A stretch of DNA of 64,000 nt, from the NCBI RefSeq assembly GCF_008806325.1, contig NZ_WACR01000001.1:1-64000 (forward strand). Direction: 5' to 3'. A program made the position numbers and the translations under genes. The notes under the pieces were generated by a model that worked only from the letters and a program-made list of their open reading frames with translations, had not been told where the DNA came from and did not search any database. This stretch comes from Salibacter halophilus. GTDB taxonomy: Bacteria > Bacteroidota > Bacteroidia > Flavobacteriales_G > Salibacteraceae. Below are positions 45,300-54,886 of the stretch, one piece after another (the first letter of the stretch is position 1; each line of letters begins with the position of its first letter).

Positions 45300-46763
45300 A
45301 TGTTTAAGTTTCTCTTACTTCCACTGCAAATTCTGCTCGTTGCAGGAATCACGTCAGTTGTTTCCAAAAGCATTACCATCACCCAGGAAGCACCTGATCG
45401 AATTGATACAATGAGTTCCTGTACAGTTTCAGTGACTGTAAACAAAGGTGACGTTGAAGGCTTTGCTAAATTTCAACACCTTTTTCCTTACGGAGTAGAA
45501 ATTGAACCCATCGAAACGAAAGGTGCCACTTTCACATATGCTCAACGCAAAATGAAACTCATTTGGATGGCACTCCCTGAAGAAGAATCTTTCACCGTAA
45601 AATACAAACTCACTGTTACCGATCCTTACGTGGTTGAAGTCGATTTAGGTGGAACGTTTTCTTACCTCGAAGAGAATAAGCGCATGACTTACACCGTGCC
45701 AACTGAAAAACTGAATGTTGGCCCAAGTGAAGAGGAACTCAAAAAGCAGCGCAATCCTTACGCTTATGTTTACCGCGAAGTTGAAGATTTAGGCGACAAT
45801 CGATACAAGATAAAGATCAACGTCAACTCGCAATATTTAGATGGTTTTGGTAAAATTCAGGATGTAGTACCCTATAAAGCTACTGCTGAAGCAAATAATA
45901 AGAATGAATCTGTTTTTTCACAGGTAGACGAAAAAGTGAAATTCGTTTGGATGAGTCTGCCTGAAAATGATACATTCTCAGTTTCATACACCGTTGACTT
46001 ATCTGAGACAGAATCTAAAAACGTGGATGATATCAGCGGAGAGCTCTCTTTCCTTCACGAAAACAAAACACAAAAAGCTGAGATCATGAGCGAGCCTCCA
46101 TCAGGAGAAGAAGAACAACAGATGCTCGCATCAAACGAAACACCTGCCGAGGAAGAAACCAGCACTGAAGAAGCAGCTACCGAACAAAAGCAGGAACAAG
46201 AAGAAGAGCTACCAAAAGAAGAAGAAACACAACCACAGTCAGAACCGGAGACCGAAGAAGCGGTTGCGGAAAAGCCGGCTAAAGAGGGCTCTGACCGTGA
46301 AGAGAAAAAGCAAAAACCCAAAACTGAACAGCAAATATCTGATGAAGAGCTGGCTGATAAATACCTCACTGAAGATCAAAAAACTGACGAATCAACCACA
46401 CCTGATAATTCATCAGTAGCTGAAACAAAAGAACAAGGCGAAAAAGAGAAAATAACATCTGTTCAGGATCCGGTTAAAGGAATTGAGTACCGTGTTCAAA
46501 TTTTGGCGGGTCACAACAATGTGAAAGCGCCATACATCGAGAAAAAATACAATTTCAACAACCAGTTTTTCATGGAAAACCATCAAGGCTGGATCAAGTA
46601 CACAACGGGTAGTTTTGGTATTTACAAACAAGCACGTGACGGACGCGAAAACATCAAATCATCATTCAATTTTCCCGGTCCGTTCGTTGTAGCTTACAAT
46701 GAAGGCGATCGTATTACTGTGCAGGAAGCACTTATGATCACCAATCAAAAATGGGTTCAATAA
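45300..46763 (+). CDS. Exported protein with a duplicated beta domain and C-terminal SPOR-like module
   Basis: A 487-residue protein with a signal-type N-terminus. Residues about 40-140 and 160-262 are two copies of one domain, each with GFxKxQ, PY, KxKxxWMxLPE, FxVxY and SFLxENK in the same order. Residues about 263-390 are an acidic, Glu/Pro-rich linker of low complexity. The last 95 residues (EYRVQILAG to WVQ) read like a SPOR domain and end GPFVVAYNEGDRITVQEAL, a block shared with the next gene. SPOR domains bind denuded peptidoglycan at division sites. The family of the duplicated domain is not recognised. Confidence 0.7.
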   Translation: MFKFLLLPLQILLVAGITSVVSKSITITQEAPDRIDTMSSCTVSVTVNKGDVEGFAKFQHLFPYGVEIEPIETKGATFTYAQRKMKLIWMALPEEESFTVKYKLTVTDPYVVEVDLGGTFSYLEENKRMTYTVPTEKLNVGPSEEELKKQRNPYAYVYREVEDLGDNRYKIKINVNSQYLDGFGKIQDVVPYKATAEANNKNESVFSQVDEKVKFVWMSLPENDTFSVSYTVDLSETESKNVDDISGELSFLHENKTQKAEIMSEPPSGEEEQQMLASNETPAEEETSTEEAATEQKQEQEEELPKEEETQPQSEPETEEAVAEKPAKEGSDREEKKQKPKTEQQISDEELADKYLTEDQKTDESTTPDNSSVAETKEQGEKEKITSVQDPVKGIEYRVQILAGHNNVKAPYIEKKYNFNNQFFMENHQGWIKYTTGSFGIYKQARDGRENIKSSFNFPGPFVVAYNEGDRITVQEALMITNQKWVQ

Positions 46764-46840
46764 GATAAATTTGGTATAGTTTGACAATTATTGCTTACTT
46801 TAGATCAGTTTTACAGCCTTAAAATAAAACCGACCAAACT

Positions 46841-49015
46841 GTGAGATTGATTTTACGCCATACAGTAGCACTATTTTTATCACTAATAACTCTTGTAGCT
46901 ACTGGTCAAAACACTCAGGATAGCCAGGAGACAAGCAACGATTCAACAGACACTGAAAAGGTGTGGAAGCCAACATTCACTTTGGGTAGCGGTGTGCTCA
47001 CTTACTACGGTGACCTGAGTAAAGGATTTAGAATTAACAGACCCTCAAACAGCCAATTCGCATTTCGATTAGGTGTTGAGCAAAAAGTCACCAATTACCT
47101 CGATGCTGAACTCTACCTCCTATACGGTAATGTAGCTGCAAATGAGCGTTCGCTAAATTTTAATCGCAACTTTAGTACGTCAATAACAGCCGGTGGTGTT
47201 CAGGTTAAATACAATTTCCACCACTTACTCAAAGAAAACCGAACCGCAGAACCTTATGTAGGAGTTGGTTTTGAAGCACTTGAATTCAACGCCAAGACAG
47301 ATCTTTACGATGAGTACGGAAATACTTATCACTATTGGGATGATGGAACAATCAGAAACCTCCCGCAAACAGCAGAAAATCAAAACAGAGCAATTCGCAT
47401 ACAACGCGATTACGAATACGAAACTGATGTTCGCGAGCTCTACTCTGAACAACTAGGCTACTACGATAATTTCGCTTTCGCCATTCCTGTTAGTGCGGGA
47501 ATGAGCATCAACCTCACGTCTCGCATGAGATTTGATTTTGGAGCTACTTACCACTTCACTTTCACCGATAAAATGGATGGTTCTACGCCTTCACTTTGGT
47601 CAGAACCGAAAGGCGACTCACAAAACGACCAACTCCTCTACGTTGGAGCAGGATTTAGTTTCAACTTCAATAAAGACAAAACAACAAAATCAGGTCCTAA
47701 AAGCGACCCTTATGCTAATGATGATCCTTTCATCGCTGATGTACAGGACGACCTGGACCAGGATGGAATCGTAAATCTTTGGGACCAATGTCCAAATACC
47801 CCGGTTGGCATTCCGGTTGATGAAAAAGGTTGTGCCGTTGACACCGATGGTGATGGCGTACCCGATTACAAAGATGAAGAGTTGAATACTCCTCAAAATA
47901 CACCGGTTGATTCACTTGGTGTGGCACTTTCTGATGAAGAACTAGCAGAAATGGCTCGCCAGTTCAATGACACAACCGGAAACTACTCACCTATTGATAA
48001 TGAAACTTACACGGTTGATGTTACTGCTATCAGAACGCAAAGAACCCGTAACGTTCGAGACAGAAGCTATGCCGTGAAAATTGGTGAATTTGACGAATCA
48101 ATTCCTGATGAGCTGATCAACGAAATTTTATCGCTGCCAGATGTTGAAACATTTGATAAAGACGGAACCATCATTGTTGCACTCGGAGACTACAACTCAA
48201 TTGCTGAAGCTACGGCTAAACGTGGTGAGTTGAAACAACAGGGAATAGACAGTGAAGGTGTTATCTCGAGAGATAAACTCGGCAATGTAAAAGATATCGC
48301 TGACGCTGGCTCTGCAACATCTTCCGGTTCTCAATCTGGCTCAGGAGGAACTTCAACTGGCAAGTCAACTGGTACAGGCTCCGGCTCTGACGGTGAAAAA
48401 ACACGCAGTCTTGAAGGCAAAACGGTCGATAAAAACAAAACAGTTTATCGCGTTCAAATTGGAGCATTCTCCAAAAAGCCTGATAGAAGAACATTGAGTA
48501 ATGTTCCAAATCTGGTTTCCTTCAAAGGAAAAGATGGGTTGATCAGAGCTTATGCAGGTGAGTTTACAGACTACAAAAAAGCTGCTGAACTCAAAATCGA
48601 AATGATCCAAAAAGGATACGATGGCGCATATGTTGTTGCCTTGAAAGGTGGTGACAGAATCACACTTCAGGAAGCTAAAGCAACAGTTGTTCAGGATGAT
48701 CTTGGCGTTCCAAAAGACCGCAAGCTCACTGAAGATGAAAAAGAAAACAACCTGAGGTTTAAAGTTCAAATTGGAGCTTTCAAGAAAGAAGTTCCTACTG
48801 CTACGCTTGAAAAATACATGCAGCTCGATAACTTAGAGCAAAAGCAACAACCAAACGGTGTTACAAAATACGTAGCCGGTAACTTTAAATCTTATGAAGC
48901 TGCAAAAGCATTTAAAGATGAATTGAGAAAACAGGGATTTGACGGAGCCTTTGTTGTAGGGGAATGGAAAGGTCAAATCTTCTCAGCAGAAAAGGCTATA
49001 GAGTTGTCTAAATAA
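46841..49015 (+). CDS. Outer membrane beta-barrel protein with calcium repeats and SPOR domains
   Basis: A 724-residue protein from a GTG start, supported by the signal peptide that follows directly (about residues 1-23). Residues 45-280 look like an OmpA-type barrel (alternating aromatic strands, GVGFEALEF, FGATYHFTF). Residues 300-350 are thrombospondin-type-3 calcium repeats (DLDQDGIVNLWDQCPNTP, DTDGDGVPDYKD). Then come about three SPOR-like units (about 395-470, 530-620, 640-720) with YRVQIGAFSKKP and FKVQIGAFKKEV. It probably ties the outer membrane to peptidoglycan. The unit ending GAYVVALKGGDRITLQEAK pairs with the tail of the upstream protein. Confidence 0.82.
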   Translation: MRLILRHTVALFLSLITLVATGQNTQDSQETSNDSTDTEKVWKPTFTLGSGVLTYYGDLSKGFRINRPSNSQFAFRLGVEQKVTNYLDAELYLLYGNVAANERSLNFNRNFSTSITAGGVQVKYNFHHLLKENRTAEPYVGVGFEALEFNAKTDLYDEYGNTYHYWDDGTIRNLPQTAENQNRAIRIQRDYEYETDVRELYSEQLGYYDNFAFAIPVSAGMSINLTSRMRFDFGATYHFTFTDKMDGSTPSLWSEPKGDSQNDQLLYVGAGFSFNFNKDKTTKSGPKSDPYANDDPFIADVQDDLDQDGIVNLWDQCPNTPVGIPVDEKGCAVDTDGDGVPDYKDEELNTPQNTPVDSLGVALSDEELAEMARQFNDTTGNYSPIDNETYTVDVTAIRTQRTRNVRDRSYAVKIGEFDESIPDELINEILSLPDVETFDKDGTIIVALGDYNSIAEATAKRGELKQQGIDSEGVISRDKLGNVKDIADAGSATSSGSQSGSGGTSTGKSTGTGSGSDGEKTRSLEGKTVDKNKTVYRVQIGAFSKKPDRRTLSNVPNLVSFKGKDGLIRAYAGEFTDYKKAAELKIEMIQKGYDGAYVVALKGGDRITLQEAKATVVQDDLGVPKDRKLTEDEKENNLRFKVQIGAFKKEVPTATLEKYMQLDNLEQKQQPNGVTKYVAGNFKSYEAAKAFKDELRKQGFDGAFVVGEWKGQIFSAEKAIELSK

Positions 49016-49105
49016 CAACGCTTAACTTTATTTAGGATTTTCAAATTATTACATTGCGCCAAAATTAGCGTTATAGCTATTTTGGCGCGATTAATTTTTA
49101 GACTT

Positions 49106-50689
49106 ATGCGAAAGATACTTTTCACCGGATTATTAATCCTTGCTTTTACAACGAATGCTCTTCATGCTCAAAAAGATGCTGAGGCTGAAAAGAAGATTCA
49201 GAGTTTTTTGAGGTATGTAGAACTGGCTTATGTAGATTCTGTCAATGCCAACGAATTAGTTGAAACAGCTATTCGATCAGTACTGGAAGACCTGGATCCT
49301 CACTCGGTTTATATTCCTAAAAAGGATGTAAAAAGAGCCAATGAACCACTCGTTGGAAAATTTGAGGGTGTTGGTATTCAATTTAATATTCTCAAAGACA
49401 CGATTGTTGTTGTCTCTCCTATTCCAGGCGGACCCAGTGAAAAGTTGGGAATAAAATCAGGGGATAAAATTATCAAGATCAATGATTCAACTGTAGCCGG
49501 TGTAGGATTTACAAATCAGGATGTAATTGACAACCTGAGAGGTCCTAAAGGATCTGAAGTTGATGTGGCAATAAAAAGAAGAGGAGAGAAAAAGCTTCTC
49601 GATTTCACCATCAAGCGCGATAAAATCCCGATCTACTCTGTTGATGCGAGCTACATGGCCGAGCCTGGCGTTGGGTATATCAAGCTCAACCGTTTTGCTG
49701 CAACTTCAATGGATGAAATCAACGAGGCTATGGACTCGCTAAAAGATGCCGGAATGGAAAATATGATTCTGGATCTTCGCGGCAATAGTGGCGGCTACCT
49801 CAATGTGGCAATCGAGTTGGCTGATCAATTTTTAAAGGACGATCAACTCATCGTTTACACTGAAGGTCGCGCTTTTAAAAGGGCTGAACAATACGCCACT
49901 AAAAAAGGAAAATTTGAAAAAGGGAAACTCATTGTCCTTATCGATGAAGGATCAGCATCAGCGAGTGAAATCGTTTCTGGAGCTGTTCAGGATTGGGACC
50001 GCGGAATTGTAATCGGTCGCAGATCATTTGGTAAAGGACTGGTTCAAAAAGAGTTCAAACTATCTGACGGCAGCGCTCTCAGGCTGACAATTTCTCGCTA
50101 CCACACTCCAAGCGGAAGATGTATTCAGCGCCCTTACGAGGATGGTAAAAAAGCGTATTATCAGTCCATCTATGACAGATTAGACAATGGCGAGCTCGTG
50201 AATCCTGATAGCATTCACCTCCCCGATTCACTCCATTACGAAACACTTAAAAAAGGTCGTACAGTTTACGGTGGCGGTGGAATCATGCCCGACATATTTG
50301 TGCCGGCTGATACATCGCGCGGATCTGACTATTACGGAAAAGTTATTCGCAAAGGAATTATCAATGACTTTTCTCTCGATTATCTCGATCAGAACCGAAA
50401 AAAGCTCGAGCGCAAATACAGCTCTGTGGATGAGTTCATCAACAACTTTGAAGACAAGAATTTAATGGATAAGTTTATTGCTTACGCTGAGGATGAAGGT
50501 GTAGAAAAAGATGAAGATGAAATTGAAAAATCAAAATCGCTGTTGAGCAATTCGCTGAAAGGACTTATAGCTCGCGGACTTTACGGCTCCAGTGCTTATT
50601 ATCAATTAACCAATAAAAGTGATGATGCTTTCAATAAAGCACTAGAAACTTTCAAAAGTGATTGGTTTGATCAACTTGAAACAGAATAA
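49106..50689 (+). CDS. C-terminal processing protease, S41 family
   Basis: A 527-residue protein from the ATG at 49106 (a TTG at 49082 gives eight extra residues ahead of the signal peptide). Signal peptide about 1-21; PDZ domain about 85-165 with GIKSGDKIIKIND; catalytic core with DLRGNSGG, then DEGSASASEIVSGAV (nucleophile serine) and GRRSFGKGLVQ (general-base lysine). CtpA-type proteases cut exported proteins near the C-terminus in the periplasm. The last 80 residues are a helical extension seen in Bacteroidota members. Confidence 0.93.
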   Translation: MRKILFTGLLILAFTTNALHAQKDAEAEKKIQSFLRYVELAYVDSVNANELVETAIRSVLEDLDPHSVYIPKKDVKRANEPLVGKFEGVGIQFNILKDTIVVVSPIPGGPSEKLGIKSGDKIIKINDSTVAGVGFTNQDVIDNLRGPKGSEVDVAIKRRGEKKLLDFTIKRDKIPIYSVDASYMAEPGVGYIKLNRFAATSMDEINEAMDSLKDAGMENMILDLRGNSGGYLNVAIELADQFLKDDQLIVYTEGRAFKRAEQYATKKGKFEKGKLIVLIDEGSASASEIVSGAVQDWDRGIVIGRRSFGKGLVQKEFKLSDGSALRLTISRYHTPSGRCIQRPYEDGKKAYYQSIYDRLDNGELVNPDSIHLPDSLHYETLKKGRTVYGGGGIMPDIFVPADTSRGSDYYGKVIRKGIINDFSLDYLDQNRKKLERKYSSVDEFINNFEDKNLMDKFIAYAEDEGVEKDEDEIEKSKSLLSNSLKGLIARGLYGSSAYYQLTNKSDDAFNKALETFKSDWFDQLETE

Positions 50690-50703
50690 TTAAAACAGTT
50701 TGC

Positions 50704-50711
50704 TAAATTTG
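50704..50711 (+). promoter_or_regulatory. -7 element of the DUF1573 gene
   Basis: TAAATTTG matches TAnnTTTG and lies 21 bases before the ATG at 50733. No -33 TTG at the usual distance. Confidence 0.4.
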
Positions 50712-50732
50712 AACGACTAAAATTGATAGACT

Positions 50733-51299
50733 ATGAATGATCAAATGAAAGAAAACATCAAGTTCGCGCTGCTAGTAGTAATCGCAGCCACTGTAATCTA
50801 CGGAACCTTCATCAAAGAAGATCCTATCCCGAGAAGATCTAATACTGCTCAGGCATCAAACAACAGAAGCCAGGCGCAAAACCCTGCTCAAAACAACCAA
50901 CAGCAAAGCATGCAACAGCAAATGCAGGAGCAATTGCGCAAACAGCAACAGCAGCAACAACAAAAGCCTCAGGGTCCTCCAACATCATTGAAGTTTGCAC
51001 AAAAAGCTCATGACTTTGGTCAAATCAAGCAGCAAACAACAAATGAAAAAGTATTCAAATTCACGAATACAGGCGATAACCCGTTGATCATTCAATCAGC
51101 TAAAGGTTCTTGTGGTTGTACTGTTCCTCAATATCCTAAAGAGCCAATTGCTCCTGGAGAAGAAGGAGAGATTAAAGTTGTTTACAAACCCGGAAAACAA
51201 AAAGGTCGTCAAAGCAAGACGGTTACAATCCAGGCAAACACAAATCCTCCACAAACGATTCTCAACATTACAGCTAATGTTGAAGAGGTTGAATCTTAA
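50733..51299 (+). CDS. DUF1573 membrane-anchored protein
   Basis: A 188-residue protein: an N-terminal transmembrane anchor (about residues 9-25), a Gln/Asn-rich linker (about 37-80) with runs of glutamine, and a DUF1573 domain (AHDFGQIKQQTTNEKVFKFT, GSCGCTVPQYPKEPIAPGE). DUF1573 is an immunoglobulin-like (ASH-type) fold of unknown role that is abundant in Bacteroidota envelopes. A second ATG at 50745 is possible. A terminator follows. Confidence 0.88.
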   Translation: MNDQMKENIKFALLVVIAATVIYGTFIKEDPIPRRSNTAQASNNRSQAQNPAQNNQQQSMQQQMQEQLRKQQQQQQQKPQGPPTSLKFAQKAHDFGQIKQQTTNEKVFKFTNTGDNPLIIQSAKGSCGCTVPQYPKEPIAPGEEGEIKVVYKPGKQKGRQSKTVTIQANTNPPQTILNITANVEEVES

Positions 51300-51320
51300 T
51301 TCATACGATTTATAACAAAT

Positions 51321-51351
51321 AAAAAAAGGCCCGTCATGCGGGCCTTTTTTT
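51321..51351. terminator. Bidirectional terminator after the DUF1573 gene
   Basis: GGCCCG (51328-51333), a five-base loop and CGGGCC (51339-51344), with seven A before and seven T after. It ends the plus-strand DUF1573 transcript and the minus-strand beta-helix gene. Confidence 0.9.
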
Positions 51352-51371
51352 GTGTCTTTACATTGAGAATC

Positions 51372-53150
51372 CTATCGCTTAATGAGCTTTTCAGTATAGA
51401 CGTTTTGTCCATCAGAAATCTGAAGCAAATAAACTCCATTCGTAAACCTATCGAGATTAATAGTCGTCAAAGAAGATTGTATTCTACTCTCGAAAACCAT
51501 TTCTCCAAGCAGGTTGAAAACCTGAGCATTGTAAGATTCTATATCGCCTTCAATTTCCAATTGGAAAACTCCGTTGCCCGGATTAGGATAAACCGAGTAG
51601 TTTACAGAATTCAAAATATTGCTCACCCCTGTTGTGTTACAATTTGGAACAGTCCACGCGTTATTATCAGAATAGCTACATGTAGCTTCGTTTGAAAAGT
51701 GTAAATCAAAATTCGGTGATTCACTCTCAGAAATATTGTTTACAGTGATCATTTGCGGACTACCATCAATAGAAAATGATTCTGCAACACCAGCTCCATC
51801 AAATTCAAGAGTTCCGCCAGATGGTGCATATTCATAAGTTACAGTTAAATCAACTGAATAGCTACTTCCCGAAGTAGAGCAGTAAACACTATCAATAGAA
51901 ACCCCTGTTATAGCACAAGACTGAACAGATTCAAAAGCTCCAATGTCTACAGTCCCACTCTCAATTCTATTTGTACCGTAATAATCATAACTCCCGAGTA
52001 CATAAAGATTATTTCCGGCATTTACAGCAGGTGAATTATCAGTTGGAACATAATCAGTTCCCAATTGAGGTGAGCCGTGAAATTCACCGTTACTCGTTCC
52101 ATTGCAAAATGTTGTTGAATGATCAGGTCTTATGTTGTTGATCAATTCAACCGTGTTTGGACAGTTGGATACAACTCCAGTTCCAAATGTGCTGGTGGCA
52201 TTAGTATTATTATCAACGAGGTTATTCGAAGCCAGGAAATTTATTATCCCACTAGCCTCACCAACAACAATTGGTGATGGATTAGTTCCGTCTTCAACAT
52301 TACTGATTACCGTACAGTTTGTCATTTGAACATCCAAAACATCATTACTTGCCTGATAAAATCTAATTGCAGAGCCGCCTTTTCCCGTGTATTGAGAATT
52401 GTCTTCAATCTTGTTATTGGCAAACAAACAGTTAGAAACTAAAGCCAATCCTGATCCGCCTGTCAGGGTAACACCTGTCACAACATTGGCTGTTGTGTTA
52501 TTAGTTATCAGGCAATTATCTAAAACAAACTCTCTGTATTCATTCTGTGTGTATTTAGTGCGTATTGCAGCTAAAGCTCCAGAGGAACTGTTTTTAGTGA
52601 TATTACAGTTAAGGATTTTAATATCTCCAGCGTGTTCAGATAAATAAATGCCACCTCCCTGATTGTTAGGCCATGCACTGGAGTTGCCATTACCACCTGT
52701 AATAGTAAATCCGTCAATTACCGTGTTCTTCACACCTCCAACGTAAAGGACATGATAAGTATTATCGCTCCGTGTAGTTTCATCAGGATCTATACTCGGG
52801 TTATCATTTCCGTACAAATCTCCGCTGAGGATAGTTTGATTGCTGATAAAATCTCTTTGATCCAATGATGTTTCGTTTCCTGCAAAACCCCCAAAAAGAT
52901 AAATCGAATCAAATACAACCTGGAAATAGACATTTCTTGTAGAATCATCTGAAGGCAAATAAACACCCTGAGCAACCCAAATACTATCTCCCTGGTTCGC
53001 ATTGTTTAGGCCGTGATGTAGATTTACAAATGCATCATTCCAGGATGATCCATTTTCAGCTCCTGTTGCATTGATATCTACATATACAATAGAGGCAAAT
53101 GAATTTATAGCTGCAAAGAGAGCTATCAAACAGAGTAATCTTTTACGCAT
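51372..53150 (-). CDS. Secreted parallel beta-helix protein with T9SS C-terminal domain
   Basis: A 592-residue protein from the ATG at 53150, which puts a signal peptide (MRKRLLCLIALFAAINSFAS) at the start; a frame from 53228 adds 26 unlikely residues. VDINATGAENGSSWNDAF and the following GDSIWVAQGVYLPSDDS match the choice-of-anchor-Q/right-handed beta-helix surface proteins, with NTVIDGFTITGGNG turns. The tail (VYPNPGNGVFQLEIEG to KLIKR) is a T9SS sorting domain. Such proteins bind or cleave polysaccharide or act as adhesins; no lyase residues were identified. Confidence 0.85.
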   Translation of the reverse strand: MRKRLLCLIALFAAINSFASIVYVDINATGAENGSSWNDAFVNLHHGLNNANQGDSIWVAQGVYLPSDDSTRNVYFQVVFDSIYLFGGFAGNETSLDQRDFISNQTILSGDLYGNDNPSIDPDETTRSDNTYHVLYVGGVKNTVIDGFTITGGNGNSSAWPNNQGGGIYLSEHAGDIKILNCNITKNSSSGALAAIRTKYTQNEYREFVLDNCLITNNTTANVVTGVTLTGGSGLALVSNCLFANNKIEDNSQYTGKGGSAIRFYQASNDVLDVQMTNCTVISNVEDGTNPSPIVVGEASGIINFLASNNLVDNNTNATSTFGTGVVSNCPNTVELINNIRPDHSTTFCNGTSNGEFHGSPQLGTDYVPTDNSPAVNAGNNLYVLGSYDYYGTNRIESGTVDIGAFESVQSCAITGVSIDSVYCSTSGSSYSVDLTVTYEYAPSGGTLEFDGAGVAESFSIDGSPQMITVNNISESESPNFDLHFSNEATCSYSDNNAWTVPNCNTTGVSNILNSVNYSVYPNPGNGVFQLEIEGDIESYNAQVFNLLGEMVFESRIQSSLTTINLDRFTNGVYLLQISDGQNVYTEKLIKR

Positions 53151-53363
53151 AACTAAAATTTTTATAATTATTAGCGTAAAAGTATGTTCGCAATACAACC
53201 TGCTATTCAATGAATTGCTGAAACTCAATTATGGGTTGCTAAATAAGGAGAGTGAATCAAAAAGCATAAAGAGATAAAAACCTTTAAGCAATATTTAATC
53301 CAGTTTTTTTAGCTTTTTAAAACTGAAAATTGCAAGATTTTTTAGTTATGATAAACTCCCTAA

Positions 53364-53957
53364 TTATTCAGTGATGAACTCAGTGACCTTTCGTCTCTCG
53401 AGTCGCATTGTTTTGCGAGGCCATTCGATTTCAGGATAGCCGATGAAGAACATCCCGAGACAGATATCCTTCTCTCCTATTCCCAAAAACTCTTTCATTT
53501 CATCAGTGTATGTGAGTCCGCCTGAACCCCAGTAAGCGGCCAAGCCGTAAGCACTGCAAGTAATGTGCATATTTTGAACAGCAGCAGCAACAGCTGCAAT
53601 CTCCTCTTCAACCGGAATACTCTCTTTTTCGTCACGTTGCATTACGATCGCTATAACAGCTGATGACTTCAATGGACGATCTCTCAGCTTCCTGTATTTC
53701 ATCTCTTTGAACTTCTCGGGCGGAGTGATTTTTTTATACGTTTCGCTATGCCATTCTGCAAAGCGTTTCAACCCGTCTTCCATGAAAACTTTAAATCTCC
53801 ATGGTTGAGTAAGCTTATGAGTAGGTGCCCAACGCGCATTTTCGATTAAAACCTCAATTAACTCTTTATGTACTTTACGATCAGAGAATTGCTCGGGATA
53901 GATACTTCTTCTCGTTCTAATACATTCATTTATCTCGCTAACATTGAACCGCATCAT
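53364..53957 (-). CDS. Nitroreductase-family flavoprotein
   Basis: A 197-residue protein with the FMN-binding start RTRRSIYPEQFSD, ARWAPTHKLTQPWRFKVF, and the late block LAAYWGSGGLTYTDEMKEFLG. These enzymes use NAD(P)H to reduce nitro groups, quinones or flavins; the substrate is unknown. The start is one of two adjacent ATG codons (53957 or 53954). It starts five bases after the LuxR-type regulator stops and is probably in its operon. Confidence 0.88.
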   Translation of the reverse strand: MMRFNVSEINECIRTRRSIYPEQFSDRKVHKELIEVLIENARWAPTHKLTQPWRFKVFMEDGLKRFAEWHSETYKKITPPEKFKEMKYRKLRDRPLKSSAVIAIVMQRDEKESIPVEEEIAAVAAAVQNMHITCSAYGLAAYWGSGGLTYTDEMKEFLGIGEKDICLGMFFIGYPEIEWPRKTMRLERRKVTEFITE

Positions 53958-53962
53958 TTCGT

Positions 53963-54598
53963 CTAATCTTTATTATCGTTTTGCAAAGTTATTTCATAAA
54001 ACTCATCCTCTAACACAGGAAAAACAACTTTGTTATCGTAAGCCCATTTAACCAATCCAACAGTGCTGTGAACATCTAACTTCCTGGAAAGTTTGTAGCG
54101 AATATTTTCCACGGTACGCTGACTCTTACCCAAAAACTGAGCAATCTGTTTACTGCTACTATCTCGACACAACCAATACAGCACATCGTACTCTGCCTGT
54201 GAGAGTTGATTATTAATACTGGTATGATCAAATGTGGGAATGGAGTCTTCAGCATTAAAACGGTCAGATCCGATGGAGTTCAAAATCAGGAGTAAATCCT
54301 CAGGGCCTGAGTTTTCGGTCACAAAATAGCGAGTACCAAAATCGCGCTGAAGGATGGGAATATGGACAGATGATTGAAAACCCATTGCGATCACTACCTG
54401 GCGCTGTTCCCTTAGCACTTTCGCCAATTTGTAATCGCACCAGGCAAGTTCCGGTAGCTCACAAACCACAACATCTCCAGCTTCAACAGTGGTTTGATGA
54501 AACTCTTCCACTGTCAAAAGCTGAACCTGATGCTTTGGTTTTAATAATTCCAACAAATGCCTGCCAAATAGCTTATTCTCTACAACTACCCTAACCAC
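53963..54598 (-). CDS. LuxR-type HTH regulator with a receiver-like N-terminus, GTG start
   Basis: A 211-residue protein. The C-terminal part has a LuxR/FixJ helix-turn-helix: LSQAEYDVLYWLCRDSSSKQIA, then LGKSQRTVENIRYKLSRKLDV. The first 125 residues resemble a response-regulator fold but lack the clear Asp-Asp-Lys phospho-acceptor set. An in-frame TGA lies six bases upstream, so GTG at 54598 is the first possible start. The -7 element TACCTTTG ends four bases before it, so the mRNA is probably leaderless. It likely controls the nitroreductase gene behind it. Confidence 0.8.
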   Translation of the reverse strand: MVRVVVENKLFGRHLLELLKPKHQVQLLTVEEFHQTTVEAGDVVVCELPELAWCDYKLAKVLREQRQVVIAMGFQSSVHIPILQRDFGTRYFVTENSGPEDLLLILNSIGSDRFNAEDSIPTFDHTSINNQLSQAEYDVLYWLCRDSSSKQIAQFLGKSQRTVENIRYKLSRKLDVHSTVGLVKWAYDNKVVFPVLEDEFYEITLQNDNKD

Positions 54599-54602
54599 CT
54601 TT

Positions 54603-54633
54603 CAAAGGTAAGAAGGATTTGTGTATAATTGAA
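54603..54633 (-). promoter_or_regulatory. Promoter of the LuxR-type regulator
   Basis: The minus strand reads TTC (54633-54631), 20 bases, TACCTTTG (54610-54603). The -33 element differs from consensus by one base. The -7 element ends four bases before the GTG start. Confidence 0.6.
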
Positions 54634-54886
54634 TAAGTTTCTTACAGGCATTCTCTCAAGGGGTCAATGGGGGGAGTTCGAGACGACTATATTACGGCAT
54701 CAAATATTGTTCAATAAATAAAAAAGGACAATGAGTAAAAATACTCATTGCCCTTATTTCATGTTTTAAAAGCTTATTAAGCCAAATTTAATTGGTCAAC
54801 ATATAACTATTTAGCTATTAATAAATTGACATCTGTATATTATTTTAAATAATAGTTATAGTTGATTCATTAAAATCTTGTAATGG
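54611..54886. other. Gap between the LuxR-type regulator and BlaR1-like gene
   Basis: Apart from the terminator at 54717-54757 I see no gene or motif here. Most of 54760-54886 is AT-rich. The only notable words are part of the promoter at 54603-54633. Confidence 0.4.
54717..54757 (-). terminator. Terminator of the BlaI/BlaR1-like operon
   Basis: On the minus strand GGGCAATGAGTA pairs with TACTCATTGTCC (one G-T pair) around a short T loop, followed by six T. It lies 130 bp downstream of the BlaR1-like stop at 54887. Confidence 0.85.
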
